Below are positions 18,333-27,266 of a stretch of DNA of 64,000 nt, one piece after another; position 1 is the stretch's first letter, and every line of letters begins with the position of its first letter. The DNA comes from Rhodobacterales bacterium (GTDB lineage Bacteria > Pseudomonadota > Alphaproteobacteria > Rhodobacterales > Rhodobacteraceae): NCBI GenBank assembly GCA_025362795.1, contig JANYFE010000030.1:33394-97393 (forward strand), in the 5' to 3' direction. A model generated the notes under the pieces. The model did no database searches, was not told where the DNA came from, and worked only from the letters and a program-made list of their open reading frames with translations. The translations under genes and the position numbers were made by a program.

Positions 18333-19070
18333 ATGTTCGATCTGACGGGAAAATCGGCGCTGGTCACCGGCGCTTCGGGGGGGATCGGCGGCGAGATTGC
18401 GCGCGTGCTGCATGCTGCGGGGGCATCGGTGGCGCTGTCGGGGACGCGGGTGGAGCCGCTGGAGGCGCTGGCGGCCGAACTGGGGGCGCGGGCCTTCGTA
18501 GTGCCGTGCAATCTGGGCGATGCGGCCTCGGTCGAGGCATTGCCCAAGGCGGCGATCGCGGCGATGGGGGCGGTGGATATTCTGGTCAACAATGCCGGGA
18601 TCACCCGCGACAATCTGTTCATGCGGATGTCGGATGAGGAATGGTCAAGCGTCATCGACGTCAACCTGACCTCGACGTTCCGGCTATGCCGGGGGGTGTT
18701 GCGCGGCATGATGAAGGCGCGGTGGGGACGGATTGTGAATATTTCGTCGGTGGTCGGGGCGACCGGCAATCCGGGGCAGGGCAATTATGCGGCCAGCAAG
18801 GCCGGTATGGTCGGCATGTCGAAAAGTCTTGCCGCAGAGGTGGCCAGCCGCAATATTACGGTGAACTGCGTGGCACCGGGGTTCATTGCGACCGCGATGA
18901 CGGGCAAGCTGTCAGAGGACCAGACGGCGCGGATTTTGACAGCGGTGCCGGCCGGGCGGATGGGCACGCCGGCGGAAATTGCGGCGGCGGTTCTGTATCT
19001 GGCCAGCCCGGAAGCGGGCTATGTCACCGGGGCGACCTTGCATGTGAACGGCGGCATGTCGATGATCTGA
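18333..19070 (+). CDS. fabG: 3-oxoacyl-ACP reductase
   Basis: NADPH-dependent reduction of beta-ketoacyl-ACP. I chose the third of three in-frame ATGs (18333) because GGGATGGGA precedes it; 245 residues. SDR hallmarks are TGASGGIGGEIA (cofactor loop), NNAGITRDNLFMRM, and the catalytic Ser-Tyr-Lys in ISSVVGATGNPGQGNYAASKAG. The GITRDNL motif is specific to FabG. It is followed by acpP. Confidence 0.96.
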   Translation: MFDLTGKSALVTGASGGIGGEIARVLHAAGASVALSGTRVEPLEALAAELGARAFVVPCNLGDAASVEALPKAAIAAMGAVDILVNNAGITRDNLFMRMSDEEWSSVIDVNLTSTFRLCRGVLRGMMKARWGRIVNISSVVGATGNPGQGNYAASKAGMVGMSKSLAAEVASRNITVNCVAPGFIATAMTGKLSEDQTARILTAVPAGRMGTPAEIAAAVLYLASPEAGYVTGATLHVNGGMSMI

Positions 19071-19089
19071 CATGCGGCTTGGAAAGGGT

Positions 19090-19118
19090 TTGCCTTGTGG
19101 CAGCGCCCTTGCTATAGG
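19090..19118 (+). promoter_or_regulatory. Predicted sigma70-type promoter of acpP
   Basis: TTGCCT (19090-19095), a 17-base spacer, then TATAGG (19113-19118). It lies in the fabG-acpP gap, about 114 bases before acpP, and would give acpP its own strong expression. Confidence 0.5.
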
Positions 19119-19231
19119 CCCGCAGGAATACGCCGGGGCCGTTGTGCCGGTGGCCCGATCCGTCGGGGACGAGCGCCCTGACAGGGGCAGGAACGAACCG
19201 CGGGCAAGCCCGCTACGATAAAGGAAGTAAC

Positions 19232-19465
19232 ATGAGCGACATCGCTGATCGTGTGAAGAAGATCGTCGTCGAGCATCTGGGCGTCGAGGGTGACAAAGTG
19301 ACCGAGAACGCCTCGTTCATCGACGATCTTGGGGCAGACAGCCTTGACACCGTCGAACTGGTCATGGCGTTCGAGGAAGAATTCGGGATCGAGATTCCGG
19401 ATGACGCCGCCGAGACGATCCAGACCTTCGGCGACGCGGTGAAGTTCATCACTTCGGCGTCCTGA
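19232..19465 (+). CDS. acpP: Acyl carrier protein
   Basis: A 77-residue acidic carrier of acyl chains for fatty-acid and lipid synthesis. Start ATG 19232 after AAAGGAAG. The phosphopantetheine attachment Ser is in [13 protein letters not shown], and [26 protein letters not shown] is typical. A terminator follows. In related genomes fabF usually comes next, but here it is 7.8 kb away. Confidence 0.98.
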   Translation: MSDIADRVKKIVVEHLGVEGDKVTENASFIDDLGADSLDTVELVMAFEEEFGIEIPDDAAETIQTFGDAVKFITSAS

Positions 19466-19489
19466 CTTCATCGACCTTTGGTCGGACGA

Positions 19490-19513
19490 GGGCATCCTTT
19501 GGGGTGCCCTTTT
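19490..19513 (+). terminator. Rho-independent terminator of acpP
   Basis: GGGCATCC (19490-19497) pairs with GGGTGCCC (19502-19509, one G-T pair), followed by TTTTGTTTT. Confidence 0.8.
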
Positions 19514-19540
19514 GTTTTGCGGTGGTGATCGTGGCAGGCA

Positions 19541-19626
19541 CTGGAGGGTTTCACACCCTCCAGACCTCCTGTGGGATATTTCGGAACAGATGAATGGGGT
19601 GGGGCGAAATTTTAAGCAAAGTGTCG
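19541..19626 (+). repeat. Dispersed repeat, copy 1 (left border of the acpP-fabF insertion)
   Basis: The ~85-base element starts with the hairpin CTGGAGGGT-TTCAC-ACCCTCCAG, then CCTCCTGTGGGATATTT, GGAACAGATGAA and CGAAATTTTA. It is nearly identical, in the same orientation, to 27099-27184. A shorter relative lies at 31588-31619. Confidence 0.8.
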
Positions 19627-19707
19627 GGAAGGGAGCCGGGCGCAGCTTTGGCTTGAGTGCGGCACCGTCTCGGGTGAAGCTGTGGCCGGGGTGGCGCGGG
19701 GGTGGTC

Positions 19708-20649
19708 ATGGCGAGTTTGGCGGCGATGTATGGTGCGGGGGCGGGGGCGCAGAGTTTTCTGGGGCTGCCGTTGTGCCGGGATCTGGCGCGGCTGGAGGCG
19801 GATATTGCGCTGATTGGGGCGGCGGGGTGCACGCCTTATGCGTCGGTCGGGTTCTATTGTGCGGGCGGGCCGGCGGCGGTGCGCGAGGCGGGGGCGGCTT
19901 ATGGCGCGGCCCTGGGGCATATGAATTTCGACCTCGGCGGACCGGTGTTGCCGGAGGGCGTCACGGCGGTGGATGCCGGGGATCTGCCGCAGGACGCGGG
20001 CGATGCGGCGGGCAACCGGGCGCGGATTTTTGGCGCGGTCAGCCAGATTTTGGACAAGGACGCGGTGCCGGTGCTGATTGGCGGCGACGATTCCGTGCCG
20101 ATCCCGATGCTGGAGGCGTTTGGGGCGCGGGGGCGGTTCGTGGTGTTGCAGATCGACGCGCATATCGATTGGCGCGACGCGGTGGACGGCGAGACGCTGG
20201 GGTTATCCTCGACCATGCGGCGGGCGTCGGAGATGGCGCATATCGGACAGATCATTCAGGTTGGTCAGCGCGGCATCGGGTCGGCGCGCGGGCAGGACGT
20301 GGCGGATGCGCTGGCCTGGGGTGTGGAGTTTGTCGCGGCGGGCGAGGTGGCGCGGGCGGGGGTGTGGCGGGCGGTGGATTTGATCCCGGCGGGGGCGGCG
20401 GTGATCATCTGTCTGGATCTTGATGCGTTTGATCCGGGCATCATGCCGGCGGTGATCGGGCGGACGGCGGGGGGGCTGGGCTATTGGCAGGTGCTGGAGC
20501 TGATCGGGGCGGTGGCGGAAAAGGCGCGGATTGCCGGGTTTGGCATGGCGGAGCTGATGCCGTCGCGCGATATAGACGGGCAGGGGGCGCTGCTGGCGGC
20601 GCAGATGCTGGCGGCGGTTGTGGGCGTGATTGCAAGGCAAAGGGTGTAG
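19708..20649 (+). CDS. Arginase/agmatinase-superfamily ureohydrolase, divergent GGDD subfamily
   Basis: A 313-residue cytoplasmic metallohydrolase of the ureohydrolase fold, starting at ATG 19708. The Mn-binding motifs are LIGGDDSVPIPML (normally GGDHS), LQIDAHIDWRD (DAHxD) and CLDLDAFDPGIMP (DxDxxDP). The first-motif His ligand is thus replaced by Asp, while the other metal ligands are kept. The SSTMRRASEM element after the second motif looks like a conserved feature of a subfamily, not decay. Ureohydrolases release urea from guanidino compounds; the substrate here is unknown. It ends 3 bases before the next, canonical, member, so the two probably form an operon. Confidence 0.8.
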   Translation: MASLAAMYGAGAGAQSFLGLPLCRDLARLEADIALIGAAGCTPYASVGFYCAGGPAAVREAGAAYGAALGHMNFDLGGPVLPEGVTAVDAGDLPQDAGDAAGNRARIFGAVSQILDKDAVPVLIGGDDSVPIPMLEAFGARGRFVVLQIDAHIDWRDAVDGETLGLSSTMRRASEMAHIGQIIQVGQRGIGSARGQDVADALAWGVEFVAAGEVARAGVWRAVDLIPAGAAVIICLDLDAFDPGIMPAVIGRTAGGLGYWQVLELIGAVAEKARIAGFGMAELMPSRDIDGQGALLAAQMLAAVVGVIARQRV

Positions 20650-20652
20650 GGC

Positions 20653-21603
20653 ATGAGCAAGTTTAATCAACCACTGGGCGGCAATGACATGCCGCGGTTT
20701 GGCGGGCCGGCGACGATGATGCGGCTGCCGACGCAGGTGGGGGCCAAGGGGCTGGACGCGGCGTTCATCGGCATTCCGATGGATATTGGCACGTCGAACC
20801 GGCCGGGAACAAGGTTGGGGCCACGGCAGATCCGGGACGAGAGCCGGATGCTGCGGCCCTACAACATGGCGACGGGTGCGGCCCCGTTCGAGCATTTGCA
20901 GGTGGCCGATATTGGCGATGTGCCGATCAACACCTTTGATCTGAAGAAATCCATCGGCATCATCGAGGCGTTCTATGATGGCGTGCTGGCCGATGGGGCG
21001 GTGCCGCTGACGCTGGGCGGGGATCACACGCTGACCTGGCCGATCTTGCGGGCAATCCGCAAAAAGCACGGGCCGGTGGCGTTGATCCATGTCGATGCCC
21101 ATGCCGATATCAACGACACGATGTTCGGCGAGAAGGTGGCGCATGGTTGTCCCTTCCGGCGGGCCTGGGAGGATGGCTGTCTGTTGAACGACCGGGTGTT
21201 TCAGATTGGCTTGCGCGGGACCGGCTATGGGCCGGATGATTTCGACTGGGGCCGCGAAAAGGGCTGGACCGTGGTGCAGGCGGAGGCGTGCTGGCATCAG
21301 AGTCTGAAGCCGCTGATGGAGCAGGTTCGGGCGAAGATTGGCGATGCGCCGGTGTACCTCAGCTATGATATCGACAGTCTGGACCCCGCGTTCGCGCCGG
21401 GGACGGGGACGGTGGAGCCCGGCGGGCTGACCATCTGGCAGGGGCTGGAGATTGTGCGGGGCTGTGCGGGGTTGAATCTGGTTGGCGGTGATCTGGTCGA
21501 GGTGTCGCCGCCTTACGACCCAAGCGGCAACACGGCGCTGATCGGGGCCAATCTGCTGTATGAAATGCTGTGCGTCATGCCGGGGGTGCCGCAGCGGACA
21601 TAG
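20653..21603 (+). CDS. speB: Agmatinase / guanidinobutyrase-type ureohydrolase
   Basis: A 316-residue Mn-dependent hydrolase. All six metal-ligand motifs are intact: TLGGDHTLTWP, IHVDAHADIND and SYDIDSLDPAFAPGTGT. The N-terminal DMPRFGGPATMMRLP and GIPMDIGTSNRPGTRLGPRQIR match agmatinases and guanidinobutyrases, which split urea from agmatine or 4-guanidinobutyrate. I cannot separate these activities from sequence alone. It starts 3 bases after its divergent paralogue and is followed by a strong terminator, so the pair is one transcript. Confidence 0.85.
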   Translation: MSKFNQPLGGNDMPRFGGPATMMRLPTQVGAKGLDAAFIGIPMDIGTSNRPGTRLGPRQIRDESRMLRPYNMATGAAPFEHLQVADIGDVPINTFDLKKSIGIIEAFYDGVLADGAVPLTLGGDHTLTWPILRAIRKKHGPVALIHVDAHADINDTMFGEKVAHGCPFRRAWEDGCLLNDRVFQIGLRGTGYGPDDFDWGREKGWTVVQAEACWHQSLKPLMEQVRAKIGDAPVYLSYDIDSLDPAFAPGTGTVEPGGLTIWQGLEIVRGCAGLNLVGGDLVEVSPPYDPSGNTALIGANLLYEMLCVMPGVPQRT

Positions 21604-21626
21604 GCCCCTAGGGGCGGTAACGAAAG

Positions 21627-21658
21627 ACGCCAACCCGAACCGGGGGTTGGCGTTTTTT
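21627..21658 (+). terminator. Rho-independent terminator of the ureohydrolase pair
   Basis: ACGCCAACCC (21627-21636) pairs with GGGTTGGCGT (21644-21653), followed by six T's. Confidence 0.9.
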
Positions 21659-21757
21659 CGGGGGCCGATTTCTGCGTCATGCGGTCCGCGCATCACGCCC
21701 TGCCGGGCGGTCTTTGCTGTGAGAAGCGGGCAGCGCCCGCGCAGACGCGACGCGCAG

Positions 21758-24700
21758 CTATTCGGCGGCCATGCCCTGTTGAGGCCGGTGGTCCTGGTCT
21801 TGCGCCTCTTGCACCTGGGTCAGATCGGTCATCCGGGCGCGCAGATCTTGCTGATCGGCGGCCAGAAGCGCGATGCGTTCGGCGAGGATTGCGGCTTCGG
21901 GGCTTTCAGGTTCTGCCTCTTTCTCGCCGAAGACATGACCGAAGATCTTGCCCAAGAGCCAGGACAGGTCGTCCATGATCAGATAGAACGACGGCACGAC
22001 CACCAGGCTGAGTACGGTGGACACGATAATGCCGCCGATCACGGCGGTTGCCATCGGGGCCCGGAACGCGCCGCCTTCGCCGACGCCAAGCGCCGAGGGC
22101 AGCATGCCGGCCGACATCGCGATCGAGGTCATCACGATGGGACGCGCCCGTTTGTGGCCCGCCTCGATCACCGCCTCGAGGCGGGACATGCCGCGCACCC
22201 GCATTTCGATGGCGAAGTCGATCAACAGGATGGCGTTCTTGGACACGATGCCCATCAGCATGAGGATACCGATCAGCACCGGCATGGACAGAGCCGAGCC
22301 GGTGATGATCAGCGCCGCCGCCACGCCGCCGATGGCCAAGGGCAGCGAGAACAGGATCGTGAAGGGCTGGATCGCCGAGCGGAACAGGAGGATCAGCACC
22401 GAGAGCATCATCATCAGACCCAGAAGCATGGATTTGACGAAGCTGGCAAAGAGTTCAGTCTGGATTTCGGCGTCGCCGGATTCTTCAAGATGGGCGGTGC
22501 CGGGCAGTTTGATCGACGCGGCAATCTCTTTGAACCGGGCGCTGGCAGTGCCGAGGGCAACGCCGACCGGCAAGTTGGCCCCGATGATCGCCAGCCGTTC
22601 GCGGTTCAGGCGTTTGACCGATGACGGGCCTTCGCCCAGCGAGACATCCGCCACGGCCGACAATGGCACGGTAGCCCCGGTTGACGTGGTCAGTTTGAGT
22701 GTCGCGATCCGGTTGATGTCGTCGCGGGTCGCATCGTTCAGTCGGACCCGGATCGGGATCAGGCGGCTGTCGAGTGACACTTTGGCGAGCGAAGCATCGT
22801 AATCACCGATGGTGGCGACGCGGACCACAGAGGCGATCTGGGCGGTGGTGATGCCCAGACGGGCCGCCTCACCGGGGCGCGGGGTGATTTGCAGTTCGGG
22901 TCGGGGCAGGGCGCCTTCGACCGTCACATCCGCCAGCGTCGGTTCGCCGCGCAATCCGTCCAGCAGAAGTTTGACGGCACCGTCCAGATCGGCCTCGTTG
23001 GCCGCCAGCACCGAGAAGCTGATTTCGCGCGAGCCACGGTCGTCCAGTTTCAGCGCCCGGATGTCGGGAATGGTGGCAAGGCGTTTGAACACCTCTGCCT
23101 CGATCTCGTTCTGAGCGACCGGGCGGCCCTGGTTCTTGACCTCTGGCACCATCCAGCCGATCAGCGGAATGGTGCGCCCGACCTGCGACATTTTCAGGAG
23201 AAGGCCGTGGTCGAGTTTGTCGAGGATCACGGTGACGGTGGCACGGCGCACGTCAAGATCGCCGGTCGGCGCGGCACCGCCCAGGATCACGATGTTGTCG
23301 ATATAGGGAATGTCCCGGATCTTGTCGTAGATCGCACGGGTGGCGCGGTCGGTGTCGTCCAGCGTCGAGCCGGGCGGCAGTTCGACCGAAACGGTGATGC
23401 GGCTGGCATCGTCCGGCGGGATGAACGACCCGGGGACGCCCATCAGGGCGATGACCGAGAACACCACGGCCGCCACAGCCGCGACCAGCGTGACGTAATA
23501 GCGGCCAAAGCGGAACCAGCCGAATCTCCAGGTGCCGGTGGTGGCACCGACGAACCACAGATAGCTGCGGATGATCCAGCCGTCCTGATGCTGATGTTCG
23601 TTGCCGGCATCGGAGGAGCGCATGAAATAGGCGGCCATCATCGGCGTGATCAGGCGGGCGACCAGCAGCGAGAACATCACGGCGACGGCGACGGTGATGC
23701 CGAACTGCCGGAAATACTGCCCCGGAATGCCCGGCATGAAGCTGACCGGCACAAAAACCGCGATGATCGTGCCCGAGGTTGCGATGACGGCGAGGCCGAT
23801 CTCGTCGGCGGCGTCAATGGCGGCGCGGAACGGCGATTTGCCCATGCGGATGTGTCGGGCGATATTCTCTATCTCCACAATCGCGTCGTCCACCAGAATC
23901 CCGGTGGCAAGGGTCAGCGACAAAAAGCTGATCAGGTTCAGCGAAAAGCCCAGAAGGTCCATGACCCAGAAGGTCGGGATGGCCGACAAGGGCAGGGCGA
24001 CGGCGGCGATCAGGGTGGCGCGCCAGTTGCGAAGGAACAGGAACACCACGATCACGGCCAGCAGCGCACCTTCAAGCAGGGTGTCGATGGCGGCCTGATA
24101 ATTGCCGACGGTGAAGAACACGGTTTCGTCGATCAGTTTGATCGCAACTTCGGGATGGGCGGCGCGGATCGCATCGATCTGGGTGTTAACGGTCTTGGCG
24201 ACCGAGACTTCGGACGAGCCTTTCGAGCGGAACACGCCGAAGGTCACGACCTGCTGGGTGCCAAGGCGGGAAAAGCTGCGCAATTCGGTGAACGTGTCAT
24301 TGATGGTGCCAAGGTCGGACAGCACGACATGGCGACCGGACGGCAGCGAGATCGTGGTCGCGGACAGTTTGGCCACGGTGGCGGCATCGCCCATCGTGCG
24401 GATCGCCTGTTCGCTGCCGCCAAAGTCGGCACGGCCCCCGCCCAGATTGGTGTTGGTCAGCCGCAGTTGCTGCGACACCGCTTGGGCGGTGATGCCAAAG
24501 CTGTCGAGTTTCACGGGATCAAGTTCGATGCGAACCTCGCGGTCCGCACCGCCATAGCGGTCAACCCGGCCAATGCCGGGGCGGCCTTGCAGCCCGCGCT
24601 TGACCACGTCATCGACAAACCACGACATTTCTTCAAAGGTCATCGACGGCGCGGTCACGGCGAAGGTCATGATCGCCTGGCCTTCGACATCGACCCGGGT

Positions 24701-25084
24701 GACATTCGGCGCATCGACATCAGCGGGCAAGTCGCCCTTGATGCGGTCGATGGCGTCCTTGGTGTCCTGCACGGCCTTTTCGGTCGCGACCTCCATGCGG
24801 TATTCGACAATGGTGGTCGAATTGCCGTCCAGCACTGACGAGGTCACGTTCTTGACGCCGTTGATGCCGGCCACCGCATCTTCGATGACCTTGGTGACCT
24901 GGGTTTCCATTTCGGCAGGTGCCGCGCCGGGCTGGCTTACGGAGACGGCAACGATGGGCACGTCGATGTTGGGGAACCGGGTGATCGGCATAGCGTTGAA
25001 GGCCTGCCAGCCCAGCACCAGCAAGATGACAAAGGCCAGCAGCGGTGCGACCGGATTGCGGATGGACCATGCGGAGAAGTTCAT
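21758..25084 (-). CDS. RND-family efflux permease (AcrB/MexB-like)
   Basis: A 1,108-residue proton-driven inner-membrane exporter. It has the N-terminal FSAWSIRNPVAPLLAFVILLVLG helix, periplasmic porter domains (FPNIDVPIVAVSV, QPGAAPAEMETQVT), the first block of helices with the proton-relay ATGILVDDAIVEIENI, and the equivalent second block (GIVSKNAILLIDFAIEMRVRG). A C-terminal ~50-residue extension rich in Glu, Ala and Gln may form a coiled coil. It is third gene of the tetR-MFP-RND operon, 11 bases after the adaptor. No outer-membrane channel gene is present, so a TolC-type protein from elsewhere is required. Substrates are unknown. Confidence 0.95.
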   Translation of the reverse strand: MNFSAWSIRNPVAPLLAFVILLVLGWQAFNAMPITRFPNIDVPIVAVSVSQPGAAPAEMETQVTKVIEDAVAGINGVKNVTSSVLDGNSTTIVEYRMEVATEKAVQDTKDAIDRIKGDLPADVDAPNVTRVDVEGQAIMTFAVTAPSMTFEEMSWFVDDVVKRGLQGRPGIGRVDRYGGADREVRIELDPVKLDSFGITAQAVSQQLRLTNTNLGGGRADFGGSEQAIRTMGDAATVAKLSATTISLPSGRHVVLSDLGTINDTFTELRSFSRLGTQQVVTFGVFRSKGSSEVSVAKTVNTQIDAIRAAHPEVAIKLIDETVFFTVGNYQAAIDTLLEGALLAVIVVFLFLRNWRATLIAAVALPLSAIPTFWVMDLLGFSLNLISFLSLTLATGILVDDAIVEIENIARHIRMGKSPFRAAIDAADEIGLAVIATSGTIIAVFVPVSFMPGIPGQYFRQFGITVAVAVMFSLLVARLITPMMAAYFMRSSDAGNEHQHQDGWIIRSYLWFVGATTGTWRFGWFRFGRYYVTLVAAVAAVVFSVIALMGVPGSFIPPDDASRITVSVELPPGSTLDDTDRATRAIYDKIRDIPYIDNIVILGGAAPTGDLDVRRATVTVILDKLDHGLLLKMSQVGRTIPLIGWMVPEVKNQGRPVAQNEIEAEVFKRLATIPDIRALKLDDRGSREISFSVLAANEADLDGAVKLLLDGLRGEPTLADVTVEGALPRPELQITPRPGEAARLGITTAQIASVVRVATIGDYDASLAKVSLDSRLIPIRVRLNDATRDDINRIATLKLTTSTGATVPLSAVADVSLGEGPSSVKRLNRERLAIIGANLPVGVALGTASARFKEIAASIKLPGTAHLEESGDAEIQTELFASFVKSMLLGLMMMLSVLILLFRSAIQPFTILFSLPLAIGGVAAALIITGSALSMPVLIGILMLMGIVSKNAILLIDFAIEMRVRGMSRLEAVIEAGHKRARPIVMTSIAMSAGMLPSALGVGEGGAFRAPMATAVIGGIIVSTVLSLVVVPSFYLIMDDLSWLLGKIFGHVFGEKEAEPESPEAAILAERIALLAADQQDLRARMTDLTQVQEAQDQDHRPQQGMAAE

Positions 25085-25095
25085 CTGTGCCTCGT

Positions 25096-26298
25096 TCAGT
25101 TTATCGCGGCCGGGGCCGGAACTGGGTTGATCTTGTCGCCGTTGCTGACAAATGCGCCAGCCTTGGCCACGATGGTTGCGCCGTCGGTCAGGCCGGACAG
25201 CACTTCTACCCAGCGGCCATCGCGGATACCGGTGGTGATGATGACGCGGGACACGGTGGCGTCTTTGACCACCATCACAGTGGTTTCACCGTTTTCGGAC
25301 CCGACCGCCGTGACTGGCACCGCAAGGGTGTCGCGTTCCGTGACCAGAATGTCAGCCTCGGCAAACATGCCGGAGCGGACGGTCGCGCTGGCGTCGATCC
25401 AGATCCGGGCACGGCCCAGACGTGAGGTGGTGTCGATGGTCGGTTCGACAAGACGGATATGGCCGGTGAGTTTTTCGGGCGATGCGGCCAGTTGCAGGGT
25501 CGCGGTCTGACCAGAGGACAGGCGGGCCAAATCAGCCTCGGCCACATCGGCGCGCAGTTCAAGGGCGCCGTCGCGGGTGATGGTGAACATCGGGCCACCC
25601 GAGGCCGAGGCGATTGCGCCAAGTTGGGCATTGCGGGCCACGACGACGCCCGCCACCGGTGCCACGACATTGGTGCGCGACAATTGCAGATCGAGTGTGT
25701 CGATCTGGGCCATCACCAGCGTTTCCTGCGCCTTGGCGGATGCAAGCGATCCCTGCGCCACGGTCACCCGGGCGGTAGCCGAGGTCAGGGCGGCCTGGGT
25801 CTGGTCATTGGCGGCGTTGGTCGCGGAGCCTTGTTTCATCAGCGCGGCGGTGCGGGTTGCCACCCGTTGCGCCTCTGCCGCCGCGGACTGGGCGTCAAGC
25901 AGTTGCGCCTCTGCCTGCGCGATGCCGGCCTTGACCGAGGCGACATTGGCCATCAGCTGGCTTTTCTGCAAGGTCAGCGTGGCAGTGGAAAGCGTAGCCA
26001 GCACCTGACCCGCCGTGACGGTATCCCCGACATCGGCATTCAGCGCCTCGATCGGCTGACCCTCGATCAGGGGTTGCACGATGACCTGTTCGACCGGGCC
26101 GATCAGACCGGAGGCCAGCACGTGATCCTGCAAATGGCGTTTGGCGACTGCGGTGACGGTGATGGCGGGCAGATCGGAGGCGGCGGCAGCGGCGGGTGTG
26201 GCCGCGGCATCGGGGGCCGCAGGTGCCGCGGCGGTCTCGGCCCAGAGCGGTGCGGCTAGGGCTGCGATGAGGGCGGCGGAGGACAGGAGCAGGCGCAT
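25096..26298 (-). CDS. RND efflux periplasmic adaptor (membrane fusion protein, HlyD/AcrA family)
   Basis: A 400-residue periplasmic adaptor that bridges the RND permease and the outer-membrane channel. The signal peptide MRLLLSSAALIAALAAPLWA is followed by an Ala/Pro-rich linker. The lipoyl-like halves are GPVEQVIVQPLIEGQPIEALNADVGDTV and LSRTNVVAPVAGVVVARNAQLGAI, with a long Ala/Gln coiled-coil hairpin (residues ~105-205) between them. A beta-barrel and membrane-proximal domain complete it. It sits 4 bases downstream of tetR and 11 upstream of the permease. Confidence 0.95.
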   Translation of the reverse strand: MRLLLSSAALIAALAAPLWAETAAAPAAPDAAATPAAAAASDLPAITVTAVAKRHLQDHVLASGLIGPVEQVIVQPLIEGQPIEALNADVGDTVTAGQVLATLSTATLTLQKSQLMANVASVKAGIAQAEAQLLDAQSAAAEAQRVATRTAALMKQGSATNAANDQTQAALTSATARVTVAQGSLASAKAQETLVMAQIDTLDLQLSRTNVVAPVAGVVVARNAQLGAIASASGGPMFTITRDGALELRADVAEADLARLSSGQTATLQLAASPEKLTGHIRLVEPTIDTTSRLGRARIWIDASATVRSGMFAEADILVTERDTLAVPVTAVGSENGETTVMVVKDATVSRVIITTGIRDGRWVEVLSGLTDGATIVAKAGAFVSNGDKINPVPAPAAIN

Positions 26299-26302
26299 GG
26301 GT

Positions 26303-26929
26303 TCAGGCTTTCCGGGCGGAGGTGGTGACGTCGTCCAGCGTCTGGTGAATGGTACGGACTATCATGGTCTTCAATTCCTTCTGGTCCAGTCCCTGGGCGC
26401 AATTCAGGCAGGCTGCCGACTTGAACAGGACCATGATGAAAGCGGCAGAGGCGGAAAACCGCGCGGCCGCCTCTTTTTGCGACAAACCGGTTTCTGCGGA
26501 AAACACGTCGATAAAACAGCCGGTGATCACGGATTCCATTTGCTGCGCCGCGGCACCAAGTTCGGGCGAGCGGCGGGCGGCGGCCTGAATTTCGGACCAC
26601 AATTCGCCGTCCTTGTGGTGGCTGTCTTCGAAAATCCGCAGCGCGACCATTTGGCGCAAGGTTTGCATCGGGGTCGGCGAACTGATGATCAAGGCGAAGT
26701 CGTGCTGGATTTCGGCAAGGTCCAGCGTGATCATGCCCGAGATAATCGCGGCTTTTGACGGGAAGTACCGGTAGAAATTGCCGACGCTCATGCCGGCCGC
26801 GCGGGCCAGATCCTGCATCGACGCCCCGTCAAAGCCTTTTTCAACAAAGGCCTGACGCACCGAAGCCAGAATCTCGGCGCTGCGCTGATCCGCATGTGGC
26901 TGTGCGGCGGGGGAGAGGGCAAGTTGCAT
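26303..26929 (-). CDS. TetR/AcrR-family repressor of the efflux operon
   Basis: A 208-residue DNA-binding repressor. I chose ATG 26929 (MQLALSPAAQPHADQRS) because a GTG at 26968 would place the start inside the operator palindrome. The HTH is at residues ~20-65 (EILASVRQAFVEKGFDGASMQDLARAAGMSVGNFYRYFPSKAAII, shortened here). The C-terminal part is a ligand-binding helical bundle. It is first gene of the operon, and a 16-bp palindrome 22 bases upstream is the likely operator, so it should repress itself together with the pump and respond to a pump substrate. Confidence 0.9.
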   Translation of the reverse strand: MQLALSPAAQPHADQRSAEILASVRQAFVEKGFDGASMQDLARAAGMSVGNFYRYFPSKAAIISGMITLDLAEIQHDFALIISSPTPMQTLRQMVALRIFEDSHHKDGELWSEIQAAARRSPELGAAAQQMESVITGCFIDVFSAETGLSQKEAAARFSASAAFIMVLFKSAACLNCAQGLDQKELKTMIVRTIHQTLDDVTTSARKA

Positions 26930-26950
26930 CGGGAGCCTTGGCAAAACTGC

Positions 26951-26966
26951 GAATGAACGTTCATTC
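26951..26966 (-). promoter_or_regulatory. TetR operator palindrome of the efflux operon
   Basis: GAATGAACGTTCATTC is a perfect 16-bp palindrome of the form used by many AcrR-type repressors. It lies just upstream of the chosen tetR start. A further ATTCATTC half-site occurs at 27004-27011, within TATATTCATTCGTATATG. The 337-base interval 26930-27266 otherwise holds only the repeat at 27099. Confidence 0.8.
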
Positions 26967-27098
26967 ACGACATAGAAGAAACTGTCGCGGGGTCAAGCCC
27001 TATATTCATTCGTATATGTTTATCAGATTTACATCCCAATGGGAAGTGGCCGAAATGCCGCAGCGCAGCGGGGCAGAGGCGGGATGTCGGGCGGGCCG

Positions 27099-27184
27099 CT
27101 GGAGGGTTTCACACCCTCCAGACCTCCTGTGGGATATTTGGGAACAGATGAACGGGCGCGAAATTTTAGATAAATTGTGCGGGG
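27099..27184 (+). repeat. Dispersed repeat, copy 2 (right border of the acpP-fabF insertion)
   Basis: Same orientation and nearly the same sequence as 19541-19626, starting with CTGGAGGGTTTCACACCCTC and running through GGGATATTTGGGAACAGATG to CGAAATTTTA. It lies 82 bases upstream of fabF. Confidence 0.8.
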
Positions 27185-27266
27185 TGCCGGGTGGCAAGGG
27201 TGGTCGAGTTGCACGGGGTTTGCGGGGCGTGTATCACCCATTGGACAATAGGGGCGGAGGCGGATC

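Noticed and set aside
22889..24838. Long plus-strand frame of 649 codons opposite the RND permease
   Set aside because: It is Gly/Arg/His/Gln/Asp-rich without domains, and the minus strand encodes a full, well-conserved RND protein. A high-GC antisense shadow.
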